From contig NZ_FOYL01000001.1 of NCBI RefSeq assembly GCF_900115955.1, forward strand, positions 124,001 through 188,000: 64,000 bases of DNA. The letters run 5' to 3'. Made by a program: the position numbers and the translations under genes. The notes under the pieces were generated by a model, which saw only the letters and a program-made list of their open reading frames with translations, was not told where the DNA came from and searched no databases. The DNA comes from Lentzea waywayandensis. GTDB taxonomy: Bacteria; Actinomycetota; Actinomycetes; Mycobacteriales; Pseudonocardiaceae. The number at the start of each line of letters is the position of its first letter. Position 1 is the first letter of the stretch. Below are positions 51,267 through 60,772 of this stretch, piece after piece.

Positions 51267-54200
51267 TCAGGTCTGCGGTACGTCTACGTCGATAGGCGCC
51301 CAGTCGCCGTTCCGCAGGTTCGCTCCTGTGACGAGCGTGTACGGATGCTCCTTGCCGAGGTAGTCGTCGCACGCCTCATGAACTTCGGCCACGAGCGTTC
51401 TGGCGTGGTCGTGTTCACCTCTGGCGTACAGGATCGCGGCATGGTTGTACTTGGCGGCCTGCGTCCACGGGTGCATCTCGGTGAGGTGAGCGGTGAACTC
51501 GTTGCGGGCCAGCTGGATCAGCTCGCCGGCGGCGTCGAGGTCGCCCATGTCCAGCAGGGTGCGGGCGAGGGCCATCCGGCACATCGCTACGAACGGGTGG
51601 TGTTCGTCGAGTCCGACGTCCTGGGTGAAGCCGGTCAGGCAGGCGGTGGTGTGCGCGGCGGCGGCCTCGAGGTCGCCGAGCCTGCGCAGGTCGTGGCCGA
51701 GGCTCAGCCGGCACCCCAGCGTCCACGGGTGTTTCGCACCGAACTGGTCGACGTAGTCGCGCAGGGTCCTCTGGTTGCGGTCGGCCGCGGCGGGCGCCCG
51801 CTCGCTGTGGCGTTCGGTGATCGCCTGGTTCCACCGGATCCGCAGCCCCAGCGGGTTCGTCTCCGGCCGGAGCGCCTGCACGTGCTCGCGCGCGGTGCGC
51901 AGGGCCTCGAGCGACTCCGTGAAGCGGCCGAGCTCGCGCAGATAGGTGCCGATGCTGCACATGGACCACCAGGTCTGCATGTCGTTCTGCCCGAACAGCC
52001 TGGTCCGGCGCTGGTAGTTGTCGCGCTCCACGGCGAGCGCGGCCGCCGCGTCACCGGACAGGTAGTGGGAGAGCGCGAGGTTGTTCGCGGCGATGCGGGT
52101 GTGCGGGTGATCGTCGCCGAGTGACTGCCGGAACCCCTCCCAGGTCACCTGGTCCTCGATCAGCGCGTCCGCGAAGCTGCCGAGGCCGCGCAGGTCGGCG
52201 GCGAGGCCGCGAGCGGTGATCAGCGTCTGGGGGTGGTTGCGCGGCAGCAACCTGCGCTGGTGACCGAGAACAGCGGTGTCGAGCTCCTTCGCGGAGTGGT
52301 TGTCGCCGAGCATCCGGTGCAGGTTCGCCGCCTGTCCGCGCAACCTCAGCAGCAGCCCGTCGTCGTCACCGAACTCGGCCGACCAGCGCTCGATGAGCCG
52401 CTCGGACAACGCGAGCGCCACCCGCCACCGGCCGGAACCTCCGTCGAGGTACGCGTGCCGCACCTGGCTGACCAGCCAGCGGCGCACCGGTTCCGCGCTC
52501 GACTCCAGCGCACCGGAGAAGCTGACGTGCTTCTGCAGTTCCGCGTAGCGCCGCACCCCTGAGGTGTAGTCGTTGTCCACATCGGACGGTGCGTACGCGG
52601 CGAGTGCGGCGAGCAGTTGTTCGCGCCGCACGGAACGGACTTGCGGTGGCATGAGCTCACGCACCACCGACTGCACCACGCGATGCATGCGCACCAACGG
52701 GCGGCGGCCCCAGTCCACCTCGAGCAGCCCGGACCGCGCACCCGCCCACAGCAGCAGGTCCAGCTCGTCGGCACCGCCCTGCAGCAGTGCGGCGTCCTCA
52801 CCGGAAGCCGCCACCAGCGCGTGCCAGACCGCGCTGGCTCGCAACATCCTGATGTCCGCACCCTCCGGCGACAGGAACGCGCACATCTCGGCCAGGAGCA
52901 CGGTCACCCTGCCGAGCGGCGTGGTCCGCGCGGTCTCCGTCAGCAGGTCGACGACCTGCGCGTCGACCACCGCGTCATCCTGTCCGGTCAGCCTGCCGAG
53001 CAGCTCGGCCACGACCATCGACAGCTCCGCCGAGGTGCCGGCGGCCTGCGTCATCTGGCTGAGCCACGCCGCGACCAGCTCGACGGCGAGCGGCTGGTGG
53101 CGCACCGCGTCGGCGACCGCCTGGGCGTCCACACCGGACAGTCCGGGGGCGTGTCTGGCCAGCAGCAGCGTGCTTTCCGCCGTCGAGAGCTCGGTGAGCG
53201 GCAGCTCCTCACCGGTCAGCGGGTGTGGGCGCGTGGTGGTGACGAGGACGTGCCCCGCGCCGACCGCGGGCGCCAGGTCGTCGACGATCTCGGGATCGTC
53301 GGCGTTGTCGTAGACGATCAGCCACCGGTTGGCCGGGTCGGTTGCGAGAGCGCTCAGGACGTCGCCGCCGCGCACGCCGACGACCTCGCGCACGCGTGCG
53401 CTCAGCTCGCCCATGGCGTCCGACAGGGCCTGCCGGTCGTGTGCGGCCACCCAGTGGACGAGGTCGTAGTCGTGTGCGAACCGGTGCGCGTACTCGCAGG
53501 CGAACTCGCTCTTGCCGATGCCGGGTGGCCCCGTCACCTGCACCTGGGCGCTGCGGCCCGGTGCCAGCCGGTCGCGGAGGCGCTCCAGTTCGCGCTCACG
53601 TCCGACGAAGTCCTGGTTGCGAGGTGGCAGCACGCGCACGCGCGGGTTGCTGCCGGGAAAACGACTGCCTTCCGCACCAGCCGGATCGATCGACTCGACG
53701 AGACCGAAGTGCGCGAAGAGGCGCTGTCTCGCACGCTCCTTCGTCGTGTCCGCCAGCGACACGGTGGTGGCGACCACCTCCGTGTCGTCCTGGGCACTCG
53801 CCACGAGCAGCCTGATGACCTCGACCTCGGCGCCGCGCTCGGTGACGTGCCCGACGAGCCGGTCCAGTACCGAACGCAGGTCCTGTCCCAGGCCGTCTTC
53901 CGTTTCCACGAACGCGATCTGCACGGTGCCGGCACCGAGGTCAACGTCCGATGCCTCCCCCAGCACGGGCATGCCGGCGGCCGTGACCTGGTCGCGGATC
54001 CAATCAGCCCAGGGGCGGCCCCTCGTGTCGTGCAAGAGCAACAGAGGCGGTAGGTCGGTACCTGCTTCCAGGCCGTACAGGCGGCGATAGCGGGAGATGA
54101 TGAGTTGTGACAACGCAGGAGTGACCTCGACCGCGCCGTCCGTCACCGCCGCCGCGAGTTGGCCGTAAGCAGTCAGCAGTCGCGACCCAGGATCCGGTTG

Positions 54201-54935
54201 TTCCACGAGCACAGCGAGCAACGGGTCGAACGCGTCGTACGGCCGGTACGGGATCTCGACCGCGCCGCGTGCCACCAGCCTGCTCCGCTGGTTCTCCAGC
54301 AGCGACGCGAACGCCGCGCGGATCGCGCCCAGTGCCCGTTCCGCCCTGGACAGGTACTGCTCGTCGAACATCGTGGCCACGGGGATGAAGTCGATCTGTC
54401 TGCGCGCCCGCCGGCTCACCGCGGCGCCCAGTTCGGCCGCCTTGCGGATCGCTCCCTCCCGCGGGGTGAAGCACAACGCCACGGCGTCGCACAACTCCGC
54501 CACCACCTCGGGCACCACCGCACGGCGCACGGAGGTCGAGGCGTCCACAAAGATCTCGTCGTAGTCGGTGCCCAGCAACAGGTCCCGAAGCTCAGCCGGG
54601 GAGCTGCCATCCGGCGGGGACGTCGTCGTACCGACCGTCAGCACGTCGATGACACCGGTGGAGTCAGGCAGCGCGAACCGTGCGACGTCCGGATCCGGTG
54701 CCTGGCCGAGGTTCGCCGCCACTGCGGCCGCGAGACCCGCGCCGAGCACGTCGTCCAGCGCCAGGTGGTCCACCAGGAAGGGAGCGAGGTACTCGGACGT
54801 GCGCGGAGGTTCCGTCAGCCAGTCCACGACCAGCACCCGCCTGCCGGAACCGGCGAGCACGACAGCGAGGTTCGCGAGCGTGCTCGTCTGCCCGGCACCG
54901 GCGCCAGGAGAGAGAAAGGCGACGACAGAGCGCAT
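51267..54935 (-). CDS. fxsT: FxSxx-COOH system TPR protein FxsT
   Basis: A 1222-aa multidomain protein of the kind linked to FxSxx-COOH RiPP loci. It contains an N-terminal MinD/ParA-type segment with a degenerate P-loop (GAGAGQTST, where GKT is expected), DIVDVLTVGTT-like strands, and a TIR-like segment (PPLLLLHDTRGRPWADWIRDQV) near residue 300. An NB-ARC-type ATPase follows (VTGPPGIGKSEFA, WLIVYDNAD), then a run of TPR-type helices to the end (about residues 830-1200). The layout suggests a NLR-like switch that senses or controls the system. The ATG at 54935 has GGAG upstream. It is the second gene after fxsA. Confidence 0.82.
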   Translation of the reverse strand: MRSVVAFLSPGAGAGQTSTLANLAVVLAGSGRRVLVVDWLTEPPRTSEYLAPFLVDHLALDDVLGAGLAAAVAANLGQAPDPDVARFALPDSTGVIDVLTVGTTTSPPDGSSPAELRDLLLGTDYDEIFVDASTSVRRAVVPEVVAELCDAVALCFTPREGAIRKAAELGAAVSRRARRQIDFIPVATMFDEQYLSRAERALGAIRAAFASLLENQRSRLVARGAVEIPYRPYDAFDPLLAVLVEQPDPGSRLLTAYGQLAAAVTDGAVEVTPALSQLIISRYRRLYGLEAGTDLPPLLLLHDTRGRPWADWIRDQVTAAGMPVLGEASDVDLGAGTVQIAFVETEDGLGQDLRSVLDRLVGHVTERGAEVEVIRLLVASAQDDTEVVATTVSLADTTKERARQRLFAHFGLVESIDPAGAEGSRFPGSNPRVRVLPPRNQDFVGRERELERLRDRLAPGRSAQVQVTGPPGIGKSEFACEYAHRFAHDYDLVHWVAAHDRQALSDAMGELSARVREVVGVRGGDVLSALATDPANRWLIVYDNADDPEIVDDLAPAVGAGHVLVTTTRPHPLTGEELPLTELSTAESTLLLARHAPGLSGVDAQAVADAVRHQPLAVELVAAWLSQMTQAAGTSAELSMVVAELLGRLTGQDDAVVDAQVVDLLTETARTTPLGRVTVLLAEMCAFLSPEGADIRMLRASAVWHALVAASGEDAALLQGGADELDLLLWAGARSGLLEVDWGRRPLVRMHRVVQSVVRELMPPQVRSVRREQLLAALAAYAPSDVDNDYTSGVRRYAELQKHVSFSGALESSAEPVRRWLVSQVRHAYLDGGSGRWRVALALSERLIERWSAEFGDDDGLLLRLRGQAANLHRMLGDNHSAKELDTAVLGHQRRLLPRNHPQTLITARGLAADLRGLGSFADALIEDQVTWEGFRQSLGDDHPHTRIAANNLALSHYLSGDAAAALAVERDNYQRRTRLFGQNDMQTWWSMCSIGTYLRELGRFTESLEALRTAREHVQALRPETNPLGLRIRWNQAITERHSERAPAAADRNQRTLRDYVDQFGAKHPWTLGCRLSLGHDLRRLGDLEAAAAHTTACLTGFTQDVGLDEHHPFVAMCRMALARTLLDMGDLDAAGELIQLARNEFTAHLTEMHPWTQAAKYNHAAILYARGEHDHARTLVAEVHEACDDYLGKEHPYTLVTGANLRNGDWAPIDVDVPQT

Positions 54936-55032
54936 CACGTCTCCCCCGCGAGTGCCTGTGGTGGCAGGAAGGGGTGCTCACGCTACTTGGTGATCCAGCG
55001 GGGTGGATCTGCTGAACAGGTGAAAGCAACGG

Positions 55033-55200
55033 CTACAAACGGTTCTGGAACGACGCGTACTGCCCCGGCGTCGACGGGTCCTCGGCGAGCGCGCGCCGCA
55101 GCGAGTTCCTGAGCACCGACTCCGGCAGCGCGTCGACCTGCTCCGGGGTGAGCCCCGAGACGTCGATGAGCTCGGACGTGAGTTCAGGATCATCAGCCAC
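55033..55200 (-). CDS. fxsA: FxSxx-COOH-type RiPP precursor peptide (variant FQNRL)
   Basis: A 55-aa peptide, below the usual ORF cut-off, found by reading the reverse strand. GTG start with GAGGAG eight bases upstream. It has an acidic leader (ADDPELTSELIDVSGLTPEQ) and a helical part (LPESVLRNSLRRALAEDPS). The tail, GQYASFQNRL with a C-terminal carboxylate, matches the F-x-S-x-x-COOH position with Ser replaced by Asn. Radical-SAM enzymes of this group are described as making a cyclophane crosslink between Phe and the residue two later, and Asn would suit that chemistry. It lies between fxsT and the divergent radical-SAM gene. Confidence 0.85.
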   Translation of the reverse strand: MADDPELTSELIDVSGLTPEQVDALPESVLRNSLRRALAEDPSTPGQYASFQNRL

Positions 55201-55351
55201 GTCGTGCTCCTCGCCCGGCCGGTCGGTTCAGCGGTGCCGCGCAATCATAGTCAGGGCATGCAGGCGGATGACTCCGAATCCCTCTACCGGTGGACATACC
55301 GTGCGCGGCGAACGTGTCACCATCCCCGGAGCCGACCGGACTGGAGTACTG

Positions 55352-56452
55352 ATGGAACAACCGCTGCGCCAGTTCGTGGTGAAGATCCACAGCCGGTGCA
55401 ACCTCGCCTGCGACTACTGCTACGTCTACGAGATGGCCGACCAGCGGTGGCGCTCCAGGCCGATCCGGATGTCCGCCGAGGTATTCGAGCGGACCGCGTT
55501 CCGCATCGGGGAACACGTTCGCACGCACGCACTGCCGAGCGTGGACGTCGTGCTGCACGGCGGTGAGCCGCTCCTCGCCGGCATCTCGGCGGTCCGCGAC
55601 TTCGTGACGTCCGTCCGCGTCGCGACCGGCGGTGTCGCCCAGTTCTCCCTGCAGACCAACGGCCTGCTGTTGTCGACCGGGGTGCTGGAGGTGCTGGCGG
55701 AACTGGGAGTACGGGTGGGCGTCAGCATCGACGGCACGGCGGCTGATCACGACCGGCACCGCGTGCACCGGTCCGGTGCCGGCAGTCATGCGGCGGTGGC
55801 CCGCGCGCTGGAAACCTTGGCGCAGAGCCGGTTCCGGCCGATCTACGGCGGGCTCTTGTGCACGATCGACCTCGCCAGTGATCCGGTCGCGACCTACGAG
55901 GCGCTGATCGCCTTCGCCCCGCCGGTCATCGACTTCCTTCTGCCGCACGGGAACTGGACCTCGCCTCCGCCGGGTGTCGGTTCCTATGCCGACTGGTTGA
56001 TCGCGGTGTTCGACCGCTGGTACCGCGCGCCCGCGCCGGAGACGTCGGTGCGGATGTTCAGCGAGATCGTGAACGTGCTGCTGGGCGGCAGGTCCGCAGT
56101 GGAGGGCATCGGTTCGAGTCCGACGTTGATGGTGGTCGTGGAGACGGACGGCGCCATCGAAGGCCCTGACCAGCTCGCGTCCACGTTCCACGGCGCGGCC
56201 GTGACGGGCCTGCACGTGTCGCACGCGTCGTTCGACGAGGCGGCGAAGCTGCTCGTCCCGGACGTGCTCCCGTTGCCCTGCCACGACTGCGAGGTGCGCG
56301 CCGTGTGCGGTGGTGGGCTGCCGGCGCACCGCTACCGCGCCGACGCCGGGTTCGGGCACCGCACCGTCTACTGCGCCGACATGTTCCGGCTGATCCAGCA
56401 CGTCCGGCAGCGCCTGCACGCCGACATCGCCGCCGTCACCAGGAAGCCCTGA
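55352..56452 (+). CDS. fxsB: Radical-SAM/SPASM peptide-modifying enzyme FxsB
   Basis: A 366-aa radical-SAM enzyme: SRCNLACDYCYVYE (Cys16, Cys20, Cys23) holds the SAM-binding 4Fe-4S cluster, GGEPLL (LHGGEPLL) is the SAM contact, and a SPASM-type C-terminus has CHDCEVRAVCGGG and a later YCADMF. It should crosslink the FxSxx tail of the 55-aa precursor. The ATG has GGAG upstream. The gene is divergent from fxsA and overlaps the HExxH hydroxylase gene at TGATG. Confidence 0.9.
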   Translation: MEQPLRQFVVKIHSRCNLACDYCYVYEMADQRWRSRPIRMSAEVFERTAFRIGEHVRTHALPSVDVVLHGGEPLLAGISAVRDFVTSVRVATGGVAQFSLQTNGLLLSTGVLEVLAELGVRVGVSIDGTAADHDRHRVHRSGAGSHAAVARALETLAQSRFRPIYGGLLCTIDLASDPVATYEALIAFAPPVIDFLLPHGNWTSPPPGVGSYADWLIAVFDRWYRAPAPETSVRMFSEIVNVLLGGRSAVEGIGSSPTLMVVVETDGAIEGPDQLASTFHGAAVTGLHVSHASFDEAAKLLVPDVLPLPCHDCEVRAVCGGGLPAHRYRADAGFGHRTVYCADMFRLIQHVRQRLHADIAAVTRKP

Positions 56453-57567
56453 TGACACATCGCATCTCCAGGTCGCTCTTCCTCGAACTGGCGAGAGGAG
56501 GAGGCGGCCCCGAGGCGATCAGGCTGCTGTCGTCGGCCCGCCGCAGCCGAACGCTGATGATGATCTCGCTGATCGCCCGGCACGCGGCGCCGGACGTCCG
56601 CGCGGCGTACGAGGCCTGGAAAGCCGTGTCCGCGACCGACGCGGCGGACCTCGTCCTGAGACACCCGATGACGGGAGCAGCCATCAGCGGGGCGAGTCGG
56701 GCACCGGAAACCGCGTCACCTTCGCTGTTCGCCGGAATGGCCGTGGCGACAGCCATGCGAGCAGGTGCCGACGTGCAGGTCGACGCACCGTGCACCGAAC
56801 TGTTCCTCCCCACCGTGGGACGTGCCCGCGGCGGTACGACCTATTCCGTCTCAGGAGGACTGTTGCAGGTGGACGGTCGTCCGCACGTGCCGTCCCCGCC
56901 GATCCGGTTGGCCATGGGACAGCTGGAGGTCGAGCTGGACTCCGGCGTGGACGTGCCGCGCTGGCAGGAGGTGCTGGCTGCGGGCTGGGACGAGCTGAGC
57001 CACCACCACCCCCAGGTCGCACGGGAGTGCGCGGCCGCCATCACCATGCTGTCGGCCATTCCTTCGCCCGTCCACGACATGGCCAGCGCAACCGCCGCAG
57101 ACGCCTTCGGCTGCATTTACCTCTCGTTGCCACCAGATCCGCGAACGGCGGCATTGGCGCTGACCCACGAACTACAGCACGGCAAGCTCTCGGTGCTGAT
57201 CGATCTGTTCCCGCTCACGGCCGCGGACTCGGGCGAGCTGTACTACGCCCCCTGGCGGCCCGACCCCCGCCCGCTGGCCGGTCTGCTCCACGGCATCTAC
57301 GCCCACATGGGAGTGGCGGCCTTCTGGCGCCGGTACCGCGACGACCAGGCCGAGCAGGAACACGCCCGCTGGCGCACCGCCACCCGTCAGGCCGCAGCCA
57401 CCGCTCTGGCCTCCGGCAAACTCACCGAACTCGGCACCACCTTCGTCAACGAGATCGTCGAGGTCCTGGACAGCTGGACCGAAACCGTGTCGCCTGCGGC
57501 TCAGGCGGTTGCCGAGGCCGCACTGACCCACCACCGAACCCAATGGGAAATCACGAACTCCCGGTAA
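56452..57567 (+). CDS. HExxH-motif peptide hydroxylase (putative alpha-KG type)
   Basis: A 371-aa protein with the HExxH motif (THELQHGKL, His239-Glu240-His243) of the FxS-associated peptide-modification family. Members are described as alpha-ketoglutarate-dependent beta-hydroxylases of RiPP precursors. The remainder is mostly helical (LARGGGGPEAIRLLSSARRSRTLMMISLIARHA; YAHMGVAAFWRRYRDDQAEQEHARW). It is coupled to fxsB by a one-base stop/start overlap. Its most likely substrate is the 55-aa FxsA-like precursor. Confidence 0.82.
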   Translation: MTHRISRSLFLELARGGGGPEAIRLLSSARRSRTLMMISLIARHAAPDVRAAYEAWKAVSATDAADLVLRHPMTGAAISGASRAPETASPSLFAGMAVATAMRAGADVQVDAPCTELFLPTVGRARGGTTYSVSGGLLQVDGRPHVPSPPIRLAMGQLEVELDSGVDVPRWQEVLAAGWDELSHHHPQVARECAAAITMLSAIPSPVHDMASATAADAFGCIYLSLPPDPRTAALALTHELQHGKLSVLIDLFPLTAADSGELYYAPWRPDPRPLAGLLHGIYAHMGVAAFWRRYRDDQAEQEHARWRTATRQAAATALASGKLTELGTTFVNEIVEVLDSWTETVSPAAQAVAEAALTHHRTQWEITNSR

Positions 57568-57757
57568 CTGGTCTCAAGGTTCACCCAGGGCGCACATCGG
57601 CGAACCCGGAAGGCCACTGGCAGAGGGCGACGAAGAGCGAGAAACCCATTTCCCACTGGCCGGTCGCTACAACGAGGACGCGCCGCACTCCAGTCCGTCC
57701 GGGGCGACAGTGGACCAGGGGCCTGACCGGAGCCGCAGTTCCCGAACGTCACGCGCC

Positions 57758-59338
57758 TCAGGCATAGTGATCGAACTCGCTTTCCAGCACGCCTTCCCCA
57801 CGGGTCAACGAGGGCAGTCGTCGTTGCAGCTCATGCACTCGCGCCGCCGGAACGTGTCCTTCCAGGACAGTCGCGGTCGTCGTCAGCGGAACGCCGCCGG
57901 CCTTGCCCAGCGCGGCGAGCACCGCGGTGAGCACGTCCGCCGGAATCTCCAGACGGAAGCGGTGCATCGGTTCGCACGTCACAGTTCCCGCTCCGCGCAA
58001 CGCTTCCCGAAGCACGATCGGTGCGAGGCCGCGGAAGTCGCCCGCCACGCTCACCGGTGAGCAGTAACCGGAGTGCGTCATCGTGACCGTGCAGTCGTGA
58101 ATCCGGTCAGCGCGCAACGTTTCACGCACGGCGTCCTCGGTGGCCCTGAAGAACGCGAGCGGCAACGAGCCCAGCTCCACCTCCAGCCGGAACTCCTCCG
58201 GCCCAGGTTCCACCCGGAACCCGATGCCGGCCGCGTACGGGCTCTCACCGAGGAACCGCACCGCCTCGCCCACGCCTCGGAGACGTTCCACGCGCACTGT
58301 TCGCGTTTCGCGGAACGTGACGGCGACGCCGTACTCCAGGGCGAGCGTCGCCTCGAGGACCTCCTTCTGCACTTCGCCGTACAACGAGACCACGATGTCG
58401 TCGCCGTCGAGCCGCAGGTCGATCAACGGATCCTGCTCGGCGAGTTGCTTCAGCGCGGCGTGCAGAGTCACACGATCGTGCGATTCCACCACGGTTTCCA
58501 GCGTCGGTGGCGCGAAGTGGCGGACGCGGTCGTGACGAGCGACGCCGATCGTGTCGCCGATGCGGACGTCGAGGCCCCAGAGCTTCGCGATCTGCCCTGC
58601 CCTGGCGGTGGCGCGACGCGGCGCCGAGCCGCCCTCGAACACCGCGATCGCGGTGACCTTTCCTTCGCAGTCACCGATTTTCACCCGCTCACGCACGCGC
58701 ACAGTCCCCGAGAACAGCCGCACCAACGCGACCTTCTCCCCCGCCCTGCCACGTTCGACCTTGAACACCGTGCCGGACAGCGGACCGTCGACCACGTCGG
58801 TCACCGGCAACAACGACGTGACGCCGGCGAGCAGCTCGCGCACCCCGTCCCCGGTGATCGCAGACCCGAAGTAGATCGGCGCCCCGGTCGCCAGCTTCTC
58901 GACCACGTCGCGCGCCACTCGCGGCCCGTCGGCGCCACGACGGTCCATCTTGTTCACGAACACGACAGTCGGGATCTCCAGGCGCCGCAACGTGCGCATG
59001 AGCACGCGGGTCTGCGCCTGCACGCCCTCCACCGCGGACACCACCAGAACGGCGCCGTCGAGCACGCCGAGCACCCGCTCCACCTCGGCGATGAAGTCCG
59101 GGTGGCCCGGTGTGTCGATCAGGTTGACCACGACGTCACCGACGACGAACGACGCGACGGCGGACTTGATCGTGATGCCGCGCTGCCGTTCGAGCGCGAG
59201 CGAGTCGGTCTGCGTGTTCCCCGCGTCCACGCTACCGAGTGCGTCGATGACACCGGCGGTGTGCAGCAACCGCTCGGTGAGGCTGGTCTTACCAGCGTCG
59301 ACGTGAGCCAGAATCCCCAAGTTCAAGGTGCGCGACAA
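57758..59338 (-). CDS. Ribosomal-protection GTPase (Tet(M)/OtrA-like)
   Basis: A 526-aa EF-G-like GTPase of the tetracycline ribosomal-protection family. It has GILAHVDAGKTSLTERLL (P-loop), RGITIKSAV (switch I), LIDTPGHPDF and NKMDRRGADGP, with domain II around residues 200-300 and the later domains III-V shorter than in the classical 639-aa OtrA. Many actinomycete homologues are called translation factors with no proven resistance. The TTG start lies inside a 36-codon leader ORF on the same strand. Whether it protects against a tetracycline or against a locally made compound is not known. Confidence 0.8.
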   Translation of the reverse strand: MSRTLNLGILAHVDAGKTSLTERLLHTAGVIDALGSVDAGNTQTDSLALERQRGITIKSAVASFVVGDVVVNLIDTPGHPDFIAEVERVLGVLDGAVLVVSAVEGVQAQTRVLMRTLRRLEIPTVVFVNKMDRRGADGPRVARDVVEKLATGAPIYFGSAITGDGVRELLAGVTSLLPVTDVVDGPLSGTVFKVERGRAGEKVALVRLFSGTVRVRERVKIGDCEGKVTAIAVFEGGSAPRRATARAGQIAKLWGLDVRIGDTIGVARHDRVRHFAPPTLETVVESHDRVTLHAALKQLAEQDPLIDLRLDGDDIVVSLYGEVQKEVLEATLALEYGVAVTFRETRTVRVERLRGVGEAVRFLGESPYAAGIGFRVEPGPEEFRLEVELGSLPLAFFRATEDAVRETLRADRIHDCTVTMTHSGYCSPVSVAGDFRGLAPIVLREALRGAGTVTCEPMHRFRLEIPADVLTAVLAALGKAGGVPLTTTATVLEGHVPAARVHELQRRLPSLTRGEGVLESEFDHYA

Positions 59339-59399
59339 GCGTCATGTCCTCTAGATAGGCAACGAATACCTTCTGGGTGAACACGAACGCCACGCGCAT
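59289..59399 (-). CDS. 36-aa leader peptide overlapping the GTPase gene
   Basis: The frame starts at ATG 59399 with AAGGAGAGG five bases upstream, the strongest ribosome site in this locus. It ends at TAA 59291-59289, inside the GTPase gene and in a different frame; the overlap is 50 bp. It encodes MRVAFVFTQKVFVAYLEDMT and 16 more residues. The layout is that of a translational-coupling or attenuation leader. No close match is known to me. Confidence 0.65.
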   Translation of the reverse strand: MRVAFVFTQKVFVAYLEDMTLVAHLELGDSGSRRRW

Positions 59400-59471
59400 G
59401 TGCCTCTCCTTGTCCGGATGACTGGTCACGCGCAGTCGATCAGGCGGCTGCCCTCAGCGCAACCGAGATTG

Positions 59472-60473
59472 TCATTTGAGGGGGATGCGCACCCGCACGG
59501 CGTGAAGGCCGGCGAGAGGCCAGGCCACGATCAGGTCGAGCAGGTCGTCGTGCGGGCGGTTCAGCGTGAACTCCCCGAGGCAGGAGAAGGACTGGTCGCC
59601 TCCGGAAGCGGAGCCGTCACTCGACCGGATCCAGAACGCCTCGTGCCCTTGGACGACTGCCACGGAGGCGCCAGGGCCTCGTGCCCGGATCTGGGCCGGG
59701 TCGTCCAGCGCGCCTGGGATCGGTCGCGGAGAGTGGAACACCTGGGCGTTGATCGCGTCCGCGGAATCGCCCTTGGCAATGCTGAGCAGTTCCATGGACA
59801 GCACCGAGTTCGTGGCGGTCAGTCGAGTGAGCACGACGGCCGCGCTGTGATCGCGGCGGTGCAGTACTCGGGGTGCCGCGACGTTCACGCCTGTTTCGAT
59901 GGCTGGTGAGTCGTGGCCGCCGTCGGCATGATGGGTCAATCCGTCCGGCACGGCATGAACGGCTAGTGGTGCCTGCCAAATCGACGCTGTGACTCGCTCG
60001 ACGGTGGCCCGGTCAGGTAGCGGCATGGTGATGACTGTTTCCGGGAAGCCGATCTCCGGCCATGCGAGCACGAGCGACATCTGGTCGAAGGTCGGTGGAA
60101 ACCGGAACACGGCACGACAGGTGGGGCCGGACGTGCCGAGGAAGTGGTCACCGCTGCTCCCCGAGTAGGACCTGGCGAACTCCCAGTGCGCGTGGCCGGC
60201 GTGATCGAGCCAGCCGACGCGCAGGTCGATGCCCTCGTCGTGAGCCGGCAGCAACCGGCGGGACGCGACCGCGGGCTTGCCCGGGAACCCGTCGCGGATG
60301 TCCCGCTGCCGTTCGGTCGCACTACGACGATCCAGTGGACGACGTGTCAGCAGTTCGATCTCCAGAGCCGCGAGCCCGGACATCGCACGCACGACCCCCA
60401 CAGTGAGTTCCGGTCGAGACACCAGCAAGCCGCCCGAATGTGCCACAGCCCCAAGGGTTTCAGTCGTGTCCAC
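59472..60473 (-). CDS. Conserved-type protein of unknown function
   Basis: A protein of about 333 aa that I do not recognise, mainly beta-strand (VVRAMSGLAALEIELLTR; VGWLDHAGHAHWEF; MSLVLAWPEIGFPETVITMPLP; LLDLIVAWPLAGLHAVRVRIPL). The two AWPxxG-type segments suggest a repeated domain. No signal or membrane segment. The start is uncertain; GTG 60473 or an upstream ATG are possible. The gene follows codon bias well. Confidence 0.55.
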   Translation of the reverse strand: MDTTETLGAVAHSGGLLVSRPELTVGVVRAMSGLAALEIELLTRRPLDRRSATERQRDIRDGFPGKPAVASRRLLPAHDEGIDLRVGWLDHAGHAHWEFARSYSGSSGDHFLGTSGPTCRAVFRFPPTFDQMSLVLAWPEIGFPETVITMPLPDRATVERVTASIWQAPLAVHAVPDGLTHHADGGHDSPAIETGVNVAAPRVLHRRDHSAAVVLTRLTATNSVLSMELLSIAKGDSADAINAQVFHSPRPIPGALDDPAQIRARGPGASVAVVQGHEAFWIRSSDGSASGGDQSFSCLGEFTLNRPHDDLLDLIVAWPLAGLHAVRVRIPLK

Positions 60474-60772
60474 CGCTTCACCATCCCACGCCGGCCACAC
60501 GTGCTGCCGGTCAGTCGCCAGATCGGCCGACGCCGGACCAGGCCGTGATGTCGGACGGCCGGACAAGTGCGCGAACTGTGATGAGCAGCCCGGTCGGTGG
60601 TCTGCGACTACATCCACCTTCCGCGCACGTTCTGGAGGTAGCAGTGAAGCTCTAGCTCACGTCAGGCGGCGTCACGAACCCGAGCATCCACTCGGCGTTC
60701 GTGCAGCTTCTCGGCAAGCCGATCTCCGAGTGCCACGCCCTCTGCGTCCAGACAGCCCAGTGGGGGAACCCG

